DNA of 64,000 nucleotides from Bacteriovoracaceae bacterium (GCA_018675575.1 JABGXW010000075.1:1-64000); one strand, 5' to 3'. Counted from the first letter of the stretch, positions 45,028 through 52,925 are shown. Notes: generated from the letters alone by a model not told the origin. Made by a program: numbers and translations.

Positions 45028-45152
45028 TAGAGCTATAGAAGGTGTTTGGAAAGTTAATTATCTAATGACTTATAATTGTGGTCATACTTTTGCCAAGAAG
45101 CAGTGATTCTCATACAATAATAGTAGGTCATTCCCCAGAAACTAAGGTTTAA

Positions 45153-46052
45153 ATGGAATTTTCTAAGCATCATAATTATAGAAATCCCCAGTATTTAAAT
45201 TGGCTTCGTAAACAAAATTGTCTTGTTTTGAATACTTCTGCAGAGTGTGCTCATCACGTTAGATTGAAAACCAACGGGGGAAAAGGATTAAAACCTTCTG
45301 ATTATTTCTGTATTCCATTAACTCATGAGTACCATACAATTGGTGTTTATGCTTTACACCAAATAGGAGAAGATTCTTTTTTTAAACAGTTTAAACTAAA
45401 AGTAGAAGTTCATTTCATTTTCCAATTAAGAAAGTATTTGAAGGAAATCTATAACTTTACCTCTAAATCTACTTGCACCGATCTAACTCTGGTCATTTCA
45501 GATTTAGTGGCAGAGATTGAAATGCGAAGACCGGCCTCTGATATTTTTAAAAAAGTGAAGATAAAGAAGAAAAAAAATAATGATTTAATAAAGTTACCTA
45601 AGCAATCAGAAAGTGAATATTATCAAAAAGCTCAAGAGTACCGACGACAAAAAAGTAAAGAAATGAGGGATGCTATCAAAGTATCTAAATATTCAAATTC
45701 ATTTAAACAAAAGAGACCAGTAGGAAGTCCTACAAAACAACAAAACGCCATTAACCGAGAGTACTATGAGAAAGCTAAAAAATTAAAAAAGGAGCAAACA
45801 AGAACACTTAAAGCAGTATTACTTGAAGAAGAAAAAAATATAAAACTTAAAACTAAATCTAATAAACTATCAACTAAGCAGAAAGATATTAATAAAGAAT
45901 TTTATGAAAACTCTAAAGAATTAAAACGTAAGCATGACAAAGAAAACCGCGACAAAAATAAAATTAAAGCATCAGGAATCAGAAAAGAATTATACAGACG
46001 TGTTAAGGAAAGACAGAAGGAATATAAAGAAAGCAATCTAGAATCACCTTAG
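45153..46052 (+). CDS. HNH-like (DUF968-type) protein with lysine-rich repeat tail
   Basis: A 299-residue protein. Residues about 10-100 resemble the DUF968 HNH-like nuclease fold: C23, then C32 in ECAHHVRLK, a GGKGLKPSDYFCIPL stretch, HEYH (58-61) and H69 in LHQIGED. The histidines could form a beta-beta-alpha metal site. From about 130 the chain is strongly basic and holds four imperfect copies of a segment starting E-[YFL]-Y (155, 203, 249, 279). The tail would favour nucleic-acid binding. It has no signal peptide. The nuclease call rests on motif resemblance. Confidence 0.7.
   Translation: MEFSKHHNYRNPQYLNWLRKQNCLVLNTSAECAHHVRLKTNGGKGLKPSDYFCIPLTHEYHTIGVYALHQIGEDSFFKQFKLKVEVHFIFQLRKYLKEIYNFTSKSTCTDLTLVISDLVAEIEMRRPASDIFKKVKIKKKKNNDLIKLPKQSESEYYQKAQEYRRQKSKEMRDAIKVSKYSNSFKQKRPVGSPTKQQNAINREYYEKAKKLKKEQTRTLKAVLLEEEKNIKLKTKSNKLSTKQKDINKEFYENSKELKRKHDKENRDKNKIKASGIRKELYRRVKERQKEYKESNLESP
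45615..46034 (+). repeat. Four diverged coding repeats in the HNH-like protein
   Basis: Copies begin at residues 155, 203, 249 and 279, each about 22 residues long with a [YF]Y-x-[KN] start and dense Lys/Arg/Glu. Spacing is 48, 46 and 30 residues. Linkers between the first three carry basic stretches with KQ and S. Confidence 0.6.
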
Positions 46053-46522
46053 TTTTGACACTTTCTAATGCTACTTAATAAGCTCGGGTCAAATTGTTGA
46101 ATCATAGGTCTGATTTGCTCCACAATACTTTTATCTTGCCTTAAGACTTGTACTAAACGACAGAGAGATTTGTTTGATTGGCCAGAGTCTTCAATGATTT
46201 TATATCCAGTAATGTCGTATTTCGTATCATAAAAGATCTTCCAGAGTAATTCTCTATATTCTAAGGTTACATTTTGACCTGAAAGGTTTGTAAGTTTTTC
46301 CCCTAGCTTTTCATCGTGCACGGAAAACTGCCAGGTCAAAGAATCTCCCGAACCAAGGTCAAGAGTTCCCTCATAAGTCTTGGGCAAGAACCCTTTCTTT
46401 GATAATTTAACTAACTTTCCAGACCTTTGACCGGTGGAGTAGCTATATTGCAGTGTGGCACCTGCGACCCCACAGATTATGAGTATGATAAGTATAGTCC
46501 AAGCAAAAATTTTTTTCTTCAT
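46049..46522 (-). CDS. Membrane-anchored conserved hypothetical protein
   Basis: A 157-residue protein with one N-terminal membrane helix (about 6-26), then YSTGQRSGKLVKLSKKGFLPKTYEGTL and WQFSVHD, a pattern shared by a widespread family sometimes misnamed 6-phosphogluconate dehydrogenase. No enzymatic motif is present, so that name should not be used. Here the protein also has a C-terminal helical tail with two cysteines. It overlaps the HNH-like gene by four bases at their 3' ends. Confidence 0.7.
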   Translation of the reverse strand: MKKKIFAWTILIILIICGVAGATLQYSYSTGQRSGKLVKLSKKGFLPKTYEGTLDLGSGDSLTWQFSVHDEKLGEKLTNLSGQNVTLEYRELLWKIFYDTKYDITGYKIIEDSGQSNKSLCRLVQVLRQDKSIVEQIRPMIQQFDPSLLSSIRKCQN

Positions 46523-46622
46523 TTAAGAATTTTATATGGATCGTTTAAATTGATCAATGATTCTTTTTGTCATAATTACTTATGCAGAGTATTGTAACTA
46601 ATATTAAAATAAGGAAATACTT

Positions 46623-46958
46623 ATGACTTATGAATTCTACAAAGTGTTACATATTGTATCTTTAATCTGTATGACTGGCTGTCTAGGAATAAACTTTTTC
46701 TCAGGAACCCCGAGGAAATGGGCCAGAATTGGAAGCATGATAGCTAGCTTTTTGCTTATGGTCGCAGGAATGGGCTTGTTGGCAAAGACAAAGCTTGGAT
46801 GGCCAACTTGGGTTATCGCAAAAATGGCTATTTGGATTCTGGTAGCGATCTCAGCTCCTATAATGGCAAAAAGAATTAACGATAAGAAAGAGTTTGCATT
46901 CTCGGGAGTTCTTGTTTTGCTCTCAATTGCGATCATATTAGCAGTAATCAAACCTTAG
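46623..46958 (+). CDS. Small four-helix membrane protein
   Basis: A 111-residue protein with four predicted membrane helices (about 7-26, 33-53, 63-82, 90-109) and an N-terminal YKVLHIVSL with a membrane-embedded histidine. The pattern is like small CopD/SirB-related proteins, but no function is assigned. The methyltransferase gene starts eight bases after its stop, implying one transcript. Confidence 0.75.
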   Translation: MTYEFYKVLHIVSLICMTGCLGINFFSGTPRKWARIGSMIASFLLMVAGMGLLAKTKLGWPTWVIAKMAIWILVAISAPIMAKRINDKKEFAFSGVLVLLSIAIILAVIKP

Positions 46959-46965
46959 AAAATAA

Positions 46966-47751
46966 ATGTCTTCTAAAGAATTAAAAAAATGGGGACCTCA
47001 TAGACATATTAATGGGGACTCAACAGATCCTGAAAACTTTAAAAAGGTTATGGATACAGATAAGGCAAAACTTATTTTTGCAGACCCGCCCTATTGTCTT
47101 TTAACTAGGCGAAATAAAAAAACAGGAGCACTTAGAGATGCTAAAAAAGCAAAAATAAATCATGAGGCAGTTACTAGATATCCAAATGTTAAGGCCTATC
47201 GAGAATTTACTGAAAAATGGATGTCTGCTGCCATTAAATTTTTAGATTCTAATGGAACCTTTGCAATTTGGACAAATTTTTTAGGTAAAAAACCAATTCT
47301 AGAAACTGCGGAAAACCTAGGACTTTTTTTTCATAGTGAGTTTATCTGGGGAAAACTTACTAAAGAAACTTCTGGAAACGAAACGAATGTACGAGTTTAT
47401 GAAGTCGCCTTATTGTTTAAAAATAAGCCTTATGAATCTGAAATCATTTTACCAGATTCTGCTTATATCCCTAAATCTGTTATTACCCATTACGATGAAG
47501 AGGGCGAAACAGGAAATTTCAATAATCATCCAAATCATAAACCCTTTAGTAGTTTGGAGCCTATCATAAGAACATATTCTGATGTGGGAGACAGAATACT
47601 AGATCCGTTTACCGGTTCGGGATCGACGCCTGCGGCATCAATAAAATTAGAACGCGTTGTCTCTGGTATTGAGTTAAGAGAAGAATGGGCCAAAATTTCT
47701 CAAGATCGACTTTTTAAACTTTCTTCACAAACAATGGTTAAGTCAGAGTGA
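46966..47751 (+). CDS. Orphan DNA methyltransferase (beta-class, adenine- or cytosine-N4-type)
   Basis: A 261-residue S-adenosylmethionine-dependent enzyme. Motif IV is ADPPYC (D40-Y43) and motif I is DPFTGSGST (213-221), so the order is that of the beta class like CcrM and many type II enzymes. The target-recognition region lies between. DPPY suggests N6-adenine or N4-cytosine methylation; the site cannot be read from sequence. No restriction gene adjoins it, so it may be regulatory. Its end overlaps the convergent isomerase-like gene by 52 bases. Confidence 0.9.
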   Translation: MSSKELKKWGPHRHINGDSTDPENFKKVMDTDKAKLIFADPPYCLLTRRNKKTGALRDAKKAKINHEAVTRYPNVKAYREFTEKWMSAAIKFLDSNGTFAIWTNFLGKKPILETAENLGLFFHSEFIWGKLTKETSGNETNVRVYEVALLFKNKPYESEIILPDSAYIPKSVITHYDEEGETGNFNNHPNHKPFSSLEPIIRTYSDVGDRILDPFTGSGSTPAASIKLERVVSGIELREEWAKISQDRLFKLSSQTMVKSE

Positions 47752-48323
47752 TCAAGTAAAAGAGTTGCTGGACACTTAAAACCATTGAGTAACTTACTGA
47801 GTATTTGTTTTTTATTTTCACCCACAACAATCAATAAAATAGCTTTGGTTCGAAGAAATTTTGTTGCTCCATAAGTGATACCCTTTGTATTATCTGGAAG
47901 ATCTAAATCTTTTTTGGTTTGGCCAGTAAGGTTAACTTCACCATACTCAAAATTATCTGGTAAATGGGGTTCATGAAAAGCAATATGTCCGTTTGGTCCA
48001 AGGCCAAGTATTGAAAGATCTGCTTGGTGAGGTTGGTGGAGGCTCGGAATGATAATATTCTTATAATATCCCTTTAATATCTCAGCAAAAAACTTATTAA
48101 ATTTTCCTTTTTCTGCACCATCTAAAATATCATCTACTTGAATAAGCTTTTTATTCTCCAGCCAGCTTGGGCGTAACTTTTCGAATAAAAGGTAAAGTTG
48201 TACTGGAGTTTTTCCAGCTGGTATGTAGAGTGATGTGGCCCCGAATTCTGCAATCTTTTCTTCAGTCCATTGATACGCAAAATCAGCAATGGAATTTTCA
48301 TCTTTTAAATAGATTATATTCAT
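47700..48323 (-). CDS. Glucosamine-6-phosphate isomerase/6-phosphogluconolactonase family protein
   Basis: A 207-residue sugar-phosphate enzyme of the NagB/RpiA/Pgl superfamily. LYIPAGKTPVQLY is the phosphate loop, and GLGPNGHIAFHEP is closer to NagB (GHIAFNEP) than to 6-phosphogluconolactonase (GHTASLFP). It is about 50 residues shorter than E. coli NagB. It may deaminate an amino-sugar phosphate. The divergent neighbour, 30 bases away, is a PIG-L deacetylase, another amino-sugar enzyme. Confidence 0.82.
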   Translation of the reverse strand: MNIIYLKDENSIADFAYQWTEEKIAEFGATSLYIPAGKTPVQLYLLFEKLRPSWLENKKLIQVDDILDGAEKGKFNKFFAEILKGYYKNIIIPSLHQPHQADLSILGLGPNGHIAFHEPHLPDNFEYGEVNLTGQTKKDLDLPDNTKGITYGATKFLRTKAILLIVVGENKKQILSKLLNGFKCPATLLLDHSDLTIVCEESLKSRS

Positions 48324-48353
48324 AATTATACTATAATATGGTTAGGAGAACTT

Positions 48354-49028
48354 ATGTCAAAAAAAACTCTAATCGTCACTGCTCATCCTGATGATGAATC
48401 TATTTTTTTCTGCGGACTCATCCAAAGCAGAAATAGTGATGACTTTAGGGTTGTCTGTGTTACAGATGGTAACGCCGATGGTCATGGAAAAATCAGATCA
48501 AAGCAATTTACAGCAGCAATGAAGGCCTTAGATGTCGACGACTTTAAAATGTTATCTTATCCAGATATTTATGAACAAAGACTAAATCATAAAGAGTTAT
48601 GTGAGGATTTATGCCAATTTACAGACATAAAAGAGATTTATACTCACGGTATTTTGGGTGAGTATGGACACCCACATCATCAGGATGTTAGCTATGCTGT
48701 TCATAGATGTTTTGACAAGAAACTTCCTATTTGGAGTGTTGCTTATAATTGCTATCCAGACAAAGAATTTAAATTAACCGATACTCAGTATCATTTAAAA
48801 ACCCAGATTCTATCAAATATCTATCTCGCTGAAACTAGACGCTTTGTAAACTTCATTCAGTCTTATTGGTATGAAGGCTTTGCTAAGGTTGATTTTGAAG
48901 AAGTGGAATCTCTTTATGAATATTTTACGATTGCTAAAAAACCTGATCTGTCTAAATTAAAAAAATTCAGATGGTATTGGGCCTATCTTGAGTTTAATGG
49001 GGGCCAGGTTGCCCCAAGGCCATTTTAA
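48354..49028 (+). CDS. PIG-L family deacetylase
   Basis: A 224-residue zinc-dependent deacetylase of the LmbE group. The metal motif AHPDDE (H11, D13, D14) opens the protein, and GEYGHPHHQDVSYAV provides the later histidine. Members remove acetyl groups from N-acetylglucosamine-containing molecules such as GlcNAc-PI, mycothiol or bacillithiol precursors, or chitobiose. The ATG has AGGAGA upstream. It ends one base before the cyclophilin stop on the other strand. Confidence 0.88.
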   Translation: MSKKTLIVTAHPDDESIFFCGLIQSRNSDDFRVVCVTDGNADGHGKIRSKQFTAAMKALDVDDFKMLSYPDIYEQRLNHKELCEDLCQFTDIKEIYTHGILGEYGHPHHQDVSYAVHRCFDKKLPIWSVAYNCYPDKEFKLTDTQYHLKTQILSNIYLAETRRFVNFIQSYWYEGFAKVDFEEVESLYEYFTIAKKPDLSKLKKFRWYWAYLEFNGGQVAPRPF

Positions 49029-49619
49029 CTATTTTACAATAGAAATATTTTTAATGACAATCGGTTTTATTGGAAAATTAGCATGACCTGATTTTCTGGT
49101 TGTTTTCGCTAATTTAATTTTATTAACCACTGGCATTCCTTTGGTTACACGACCAAAGACGGCATACCCAAAGCCTCTAGGGTTTTTACTCGTATGATTT
49201 AAATTGGCATTGTCATTTACATTAATAAAAAATTGAGATGTCGCTGAATGAATTTCTCCTGTTCTTGCCATGGCTATGGTTCCAACTTCATTTGATAGAC
49301 CATTATCCGCTTCATTTTTAATTTTATCCATAGTGGTTTTTCGTTCTAGCTCTTTGGTGAATCCGCCACCTTGAATCATAAAAGATTTAATGACTCTATG
49401 GAAGATAGTTCCTTTATAAAAACCAGACTTAATATAGCTTAAAAAGTTTTTCACAGAGACTGGCGCTTTCTTATTATTAAGTTCTAAGATAATATTACCA
49501 TAAGATGTTTCCATTTTTACTGTAACTTTTTCTCCATACAAAGGAGGAGTTTTAGCTTCAGCTAATGTTGATAATTGCATACAGATAAAAATGGTACTTA
49601 AAATAGATAAAAGTTTCAT
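49029..49619 (-). CDS. Periplasmic cyclophilin-type peptidyl-prolyl isomerase
   Basis: Start ATG at 49619 is chosen because AAGGAG lies just upstream and a clear signal peptide follows (to AEA, about residue 22); the open frame is longer. The 196-residue product catalyses cis-trans isomerisation of prolyl bonds. Cyclophilin motifs are FHRVIKSFMIQGG, TIAMART, SATSQFFINVNDNANLNH and GYAVFGRVTKGM. It resembles PpiA and probably assists folding of exported proteins. Confidence 0.92.
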   Translation of the reverse strand: MKLLSILSTIFICMQLSTLAEAKTPPLYGEKVTVKMETSYGNIILELNNKKAPVSVKNFLSYIKSGFYKGTIFHRVIKSFMIQGGGFTKELERKTTMDKIKNEADNGLSNEVGTIAMARTGEIHSATSQFFINVNDNANLNHTSKNPRGFGYAVFGRVTKGMPVVNKIKLAKTTRKSGHANFPIKPIVIKNISIVK

Positions 49620-49717
49620 ACTTACTCCTTCCATGATGTAAAAACACGATAATATTTTCTCGTTTTTTAAGAGTCTTGTAAAGATTGATGAGACTGAAAG
49701 AATCAATTTATTAGACT

Positions 49718-50719
49718 TTATTGGTCAATTGAAGCTTTTAGACTAAATAAACCAGTTTTTCCTTTAAAAATTATTGATGGAATAGGACTTTCACCGTCTT
49801 TTATACCTGGCATGGCATATAACTCTCTGAGTTTAATTTTTCTAGATTTTAAACAAATTTTTGAATCTTTAGCTGTGACTTTGACCGCCATAAACTTAGA
49901 ATCTTCTGCATTTAAATAGATATCAATATTTTGCTTGATTCCTTCATGCACTTGATTAAGCTTCTTGAACCATGATGAAGGTAAAAAGAAAATTGGCTTA
50001 ATTTTTTTCTTCACAAAAGCACTCATCTCCTTCTTTTTTTCATCAGTATTTATATCTTCAAAATAGATCATTGTTTTATTTTTAATTTCTAAAGTTTCTA
50101 GGATATCGTCACCCATAGGCTCATCGATTCTATAAACTAACTTCTTGTCATTTTTAGTAAATAATTGGACGTAGAATTTTCCTTTTGCGGTTCCGAACTT
50201 AATTTTTTTCAATTGATTAACGACATCCCATATATCATTGGAGAGTGTTGTATTTGCAATTTCCAAAAATCCTTGTAGACTTGTTTTTAAGTCATTGTAA
50301 CCAATCTCAAACTCACCAATCTCTGCTATATATCTCATAACCATAACAGTTAATGCTATATTATCGGAAATTAAGTATTTCTGTCTGACGGCCAGCATAG
50401 AATTGAAAATTCCACGTGCAAGGAGAATTAGCTTGTCTTGAGGAATATCTAAGTTTGAAAAGGCTTGTGAAATATCGTCACGTTGTCTGTCGTCGTCAGT
50501 GAGAATATCGATTTGAGGGTCATTGAGATCATCTGAAGTAGGATCAGAATCATCATCTCTCGTTACATCATTTGTCGTTTGCCTGGTTTCTGAAGTAGTT
50601 GATATCGTATTTGAAGATATATCTTCAAAATTTGATTCTAAGCCATTAGAGCAGGAAGTTCCAAATGTTAAGGTAATAAGACATGTTAAAATTAATGTTA
50701 GGAGTTTTTCTTTCATCAT
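49718..50719 (-). CDS. Acidic lipoprotein of unknown function
   Basis: A 333-residue protein with a signal peptide ending in FGTSCSNG (lipobox cysteine at residue 23). Residues about 30-85 are a low-complexity acidic/Thr-rich linker (DDDSDPTSDDLNDPQ). The rest is a soluble globular region with alternating helices and strands and no recognised motif. The second ATG at 50716 is equally possible as a start. Its stop is about 100 bases from the cyclophilin start codon on the same strand. Confidence 0.72.
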   Translation of the reverse strand: MMKEKLLTLILTCLITLTFGTSCSNGLESNFEDISSNTISTTSETRQTTNDVTRDDDSDPTSDDLNDPQIDILTDDDRQRDDISQAFSNLDIPQDKLILLARGIFNSMLAVRQKYLISDNIALTVMVMRYIAEIGEFEIGYNDLKTSLQGFLEIANTTLSNDIWDVVNQLKKIKFGTAKGKFYVQLFTKNDKKLVYRIDEPMGDDILETLEIKNKTMIYFEDINTDEKKKEMSAFVKKKIKPIFFLPSSWFKKLNQVHEGIKQNIDIYLNAEDSKFMAVKVTAKDSKICLKSRKIKLRELYAMPGIKDGESPIPSIIFKGKTGLFSLKASIDQ

Positions 50720-50821
50720 GAAGCAGTTAAACCACAGAAATAAATTCAGGTAAAGAGTGCTTGTAAAACTTCCATGGAGTATTAGAATAAAATGATAAAT
50801 ACCGAAGTTAAGGACTCTTTA

Positions 50822-51280
50822 ATGGAAGAAAGAAATTATTGGAGAAAATGTAGCACTTGTAAGAGCAAGATAGCGTTTGGCTCAATCTATCAAAAATGTA
50901 ATGTTTCAACCTGTCGAAAAAATATCTATTGTTCTGTCGATTGTTGGGATGTTCATAATCCTGTTATGAATCATAAGTCGTCTTGGGCAGAAGAAGAACG
51001 CGCTCCAAATAAAGGAGAAGAACTTGCTAGGCGAGAACCTCAAAGAAGAATCGTACCTTCAAAACCTTCTGGTATGAAAACCATTCCAACTGGAGACTAT
51101 GCTCTCGATATTTTAATTGTGGCAAGTAAACTGAAGGCCTATATAAAGGCAAAGCATGACATGAATACCTCTGGAAATGTCATGGAAGCCTTATCTGGTA
51201 TTGTGAGATTAGAGGCTGATAAGGCCTGTGAGAAGGCCAGAGCAGATGGCAGGAAAACTTTAATGGCCAGAGACTTTTAA
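50822..51280 (+). CDS. Zinc-finger protein fused to a bacterial histone fold
   Basis: The start at 50822 (152 residues) has AAGGA seven bases upstream; ATG 50792 would add ten residues with poor spacing. Residues 10-51 hold eight ordered potential zinc ligands, C10, C13, C26, C31, C37, C41, H45 and H51, a cross-brace like MYND, HIT or ZZ fingers. After a basic linker, residues about 92-152 match a histone fold: LDILIVASKLKAYIKAKHD (alpha 1), an alpha 2 helix to EKARADG, then GRKTLMARDF, the RKT...RD end also seen in archaeal and Bdellovibrio histones. Helix 3 is cut short. The likely role is DNA-associated, with the finger binding DNA or protein. Confidence 0.8.
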   Translation: MEERNYWRKCSTCKSKIAFGSIYQKCNVSTCRKNIYCSVDCWDVHNPVMNHKSSWAEEERAPNKGEELARREPQRRIVPSKPSGMKTIPTGDYALDILIVASKLKAYIKAKHDMNTSGNVMEALSGIVRLEADKACEKARADGRKTLMARDF

Positions 51281-51283
51281 TTG

Positions 51284-51310
51284 AAAGGCCATCCTAATAG
51301 GATGGCCTTT
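51284..51310. terminator. Bidirectional terminator-like hairpin
   Basis: AAAGGCCATCC (51284-51294) and GGATGGCCTTT (51300-51310) form a perfect 11-pair stem with a five-base loop right after the histone-fold gene stop. Its A and T ends serve both strands. It separates two convergent genes. Confidence 0.8.
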
Positions 51311-51339
51311 AAGCTGGTTAAGGCTGGCAGATCTTAAAA

Positions 51340-51618
51340 TTATCTTCTAGCATTTTTATTTCTAGCATTTTTAATTCTTTGGTCCTTTTTAATTTTTTGG
51401 TGCTTATTTCTAGCATCTTTAATTCTGTCATCATTACTGTCGTCTGAACGACCTTCATTAGTTAAAGCTGGTCGATCTGATTTGACTTCGGGGAGTTTAA
51501 ATTCTTTATCAAATGAAGTACTGGTTTTCTTTGTATCAACTAATTTGTCGCTGTTTGTGTCAGCATTTGCGCTGAAAGTCATAAAAGCTAATGATGCTAA
51601 TAGGATGATGTTTTTCAT
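51340..51618 (-). CDS. Small exported protein with basic repeat tail
   Basis: A 92-residue product with signal peptide (to about ANA, residue 19). The mature part ends in near-repeats DRIKDARNKHQ and QRIKNARNKNARR, making the tail very basic. AGGAG sits before the ATG. No family is recognised. It is divergent from the ECF sigma operon, which also encodes a basic exported protein. Confidence 0.7.
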   Translation of the reverse strand: MKNIILLASLAFMTFSANADTNSDKLVDTKKTSTSFDKEFKLPEVKSDRPALTNEGRSDDSNDDRIKDARNKHQKIKKDQRIKNARNKNARR

Positions 51619-51669
51619 AGGTTACTCCTCTCTCTCTTGTTGGTGCCAAATGGCTGGTTATATGTCCTA

Positions 51670-51704
51670 CGAGGGGGTTGGCGAGGGGGTTGGAAAAAAG
51701 TTCC
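51670..51704. promoter_or_regulatory. 12-bp G-rich tandem repeat and GGAA-TTCC element upstream of the sigma operon
   Basis: CGAGGGGGTTGG occurs twice in exact tandem (51670-51681, 51682-51693). GGAAAAAAGTTCC (51692-51704) follows and has inverted GGAA/TTCC ends; GGAA-type -35 boxes are common in ECF promoters. The element lies about 50 bases before the sigma gene ATG and 52 bases upstream of the divergent small gene. Confidence 0.5.
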
Positions 51705-51752
51705 GTAAAAAATAATATTTCTCTTAAGTAATTGTTTTCATTACAATGAGAT

Positions 51753-52406
51753 ATGTCGATTAAAACTAAAACGAAACTTCTAGCGTTAAAACTCGTAGGA
51801 ATAGGGAATGTAAGTGATTTTGAGCTTATGCAGCTTATAACTAACGGTAATCGTGGAGCTTTTGAAATGATGTACAACACGTATAAAAGACCGATTTATA
51901 ATTTTCTCCTTAACCTTATGAAAGGTGATGAGAAAACTGCTGAGGATCTTTTACAGGATACATTTCTAAAGGCCTTTCATCGTGCAAACCAGTTTAAAGA
52001 AGATGGTAAATTAACGGCTTGGCTTTGGGCCATAGCTAGAAATAATGCTTTTGACACATTCAAAAAGAAAGATGCATTAAATTTTATCACCACACTTACT
52101 AATGAAGATGGTGAAGTTATTGGACCCGAAAACTTAAGTATAGAGATGACTGATGCTGAAAAGATTTTAATAAAGAAGTTAGAAAGAGATGAAGTTCATC
52201 ATTGTATTGATAAATTGAAAGACAAACCAAAAGAAGTTGTGATGTTACAAATGTTTTCAGATCTTAGTTATGAAGAAATTTCAGAGAGTGTTGAAGCGAG
52301 CGTTAGTAGTATAAAGTCTCTGTTAAATAGAGCACGTAAATCTTTATTTGCCTGCTTAAAAGGAATAAAAGAGAAACAAGAAAACGAAAAAGGAGGGTCA
52401 AAATGA
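51753..52406 (+). CDS. ECF-type RNA polymerase sigma factor
   Basis: A 217-residue group 4 sigma factor. Region 2 is visible at about 25-95 (GAFEMMYNTYKRPIYNFL, AEDLLQDTFLKAF, LTAWLWAIARNNAFDTFKK), and region 4 at about 145-200 (KPKEVVMLQMFSDLSYEEISESVEASVSSIKSLLNRARKSL). Region 3 is missing, as expected. The next gene overlaps its stop (ATGA), and four genes in a row are coupled, so it likely controls its own operon and an envelope response. Confidence 0.93.
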   Translation: MSIKTKTKLLALKLVGIGNVSDFELMQLITNGNRGAFEMMYNTYKRPIYNFLLNLMKGDEKTAEDLLQDTFLKAFHRANQFKEDGKLTAWLWAIARNNAFDTFKKKDALNFITTLTNEDGEVIGPENLSIEMTDAEKILIKKLERDEVHHCIDKLKDKPKEVVMLQMFSDLSYEEISESVEASVSSIKSLLNRARKSLFACLKGIKEKQENEKGGSK

Positions 52407-52744
52407 AAAAGTTATATTTCAAAGAATTGGCCAAGAAAATTGAAGTCGATGTGCCTAAAGAGCTCGATCATCGAATACTTTCGGCAATACCTTATGAAGA
52501 AGAAGAAAACTTTTTTAAAATAGGCTTTTCTTTTGCTTTAGCTGCTTCATTGGCCTTTATCATTTATATGAATTTTGGAATTAAAAAGACTCGATTAGAA
52601 GAAAACTCATATGCCATCTCAGAAATGATGGAAAATAAAGATATGTATGAACAAATGGAATTATTAGGACAAATTGAAGATCTAGAGCTAAGTGATGCGG
52701 ATTGGAAGATCTTGCTCGAACAAGAGGAAGAAACGGATGTTTAA
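52403..52744 (+). CDS. Putative anti-sigma factor, single-pass membrane protein
   Basis: A 113-residue protein whose N-terminal 40 residues (FKELAKKIEVDVPKELDHRI) would be cytoplasmic, with one membrane helix at about 43-62 and an acidic outer part. Size, topology and ATGA overlap with the ECF sigma gene make an anti-sigma role likely. No zinc-binding HxxxCxxC motif is seen, so it is not a ZAS-type anti-sigma. The call is from position and topology more than sequence. Confidence 0.7.
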   Translation: MKKLYFKELAKKIEVDVPKELDHRILSAIPYEEEENFFKIGFSFALAASLAFIIYMNFGIKKTRLEENSYAISEMMENKDMYEQMELLGQIEDLELSDADWKILLEQEEETDV

Positions 52745-52925
52745 AAAAATACTGTACGGAGTATTTATAGTGACCTCATTACTTGCATCAGAAGCTATAG
52801 ACGAAGAAATAATTAAAGACTTAGAATTTTTTACAGATATGGAAATGGTCGAAGAAGAATTTGTTGAATTATCAAAAGAAATTGATAGCAAGTTATTAAC
52901 AGCAGAAATGGAGACAGAGCAATGA
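52737..52925 (+). CDS. Small acidic exported or membrane protein
   Basis: A 62-residue product from ATG 52737, which has GAGGAAG upstream and overlaps the previous stop by eight bases. A hydrophobic start (1-17) is followed by a strongly acidic segment with many Glu and Asp. It overlaps the next gene by four bases. No family is recognised. Its charge is opposite to that of the basic DUF3106 protein encoded next, so the two could interact. Confidence 0.7.
   Translation: MFKKILYGVFIVTSLLASEAIDEEIIKDLEFFTDMEMVEEEFVELSKEIDSKLLTAEMETEQ

Noticed and set aside
46637-46951. A 104-codon minus-strand open frame
   Set aside because: It is a shadow of the four-helix membrane protein gene, which has proper topology and continues into the methyltransferase gene.
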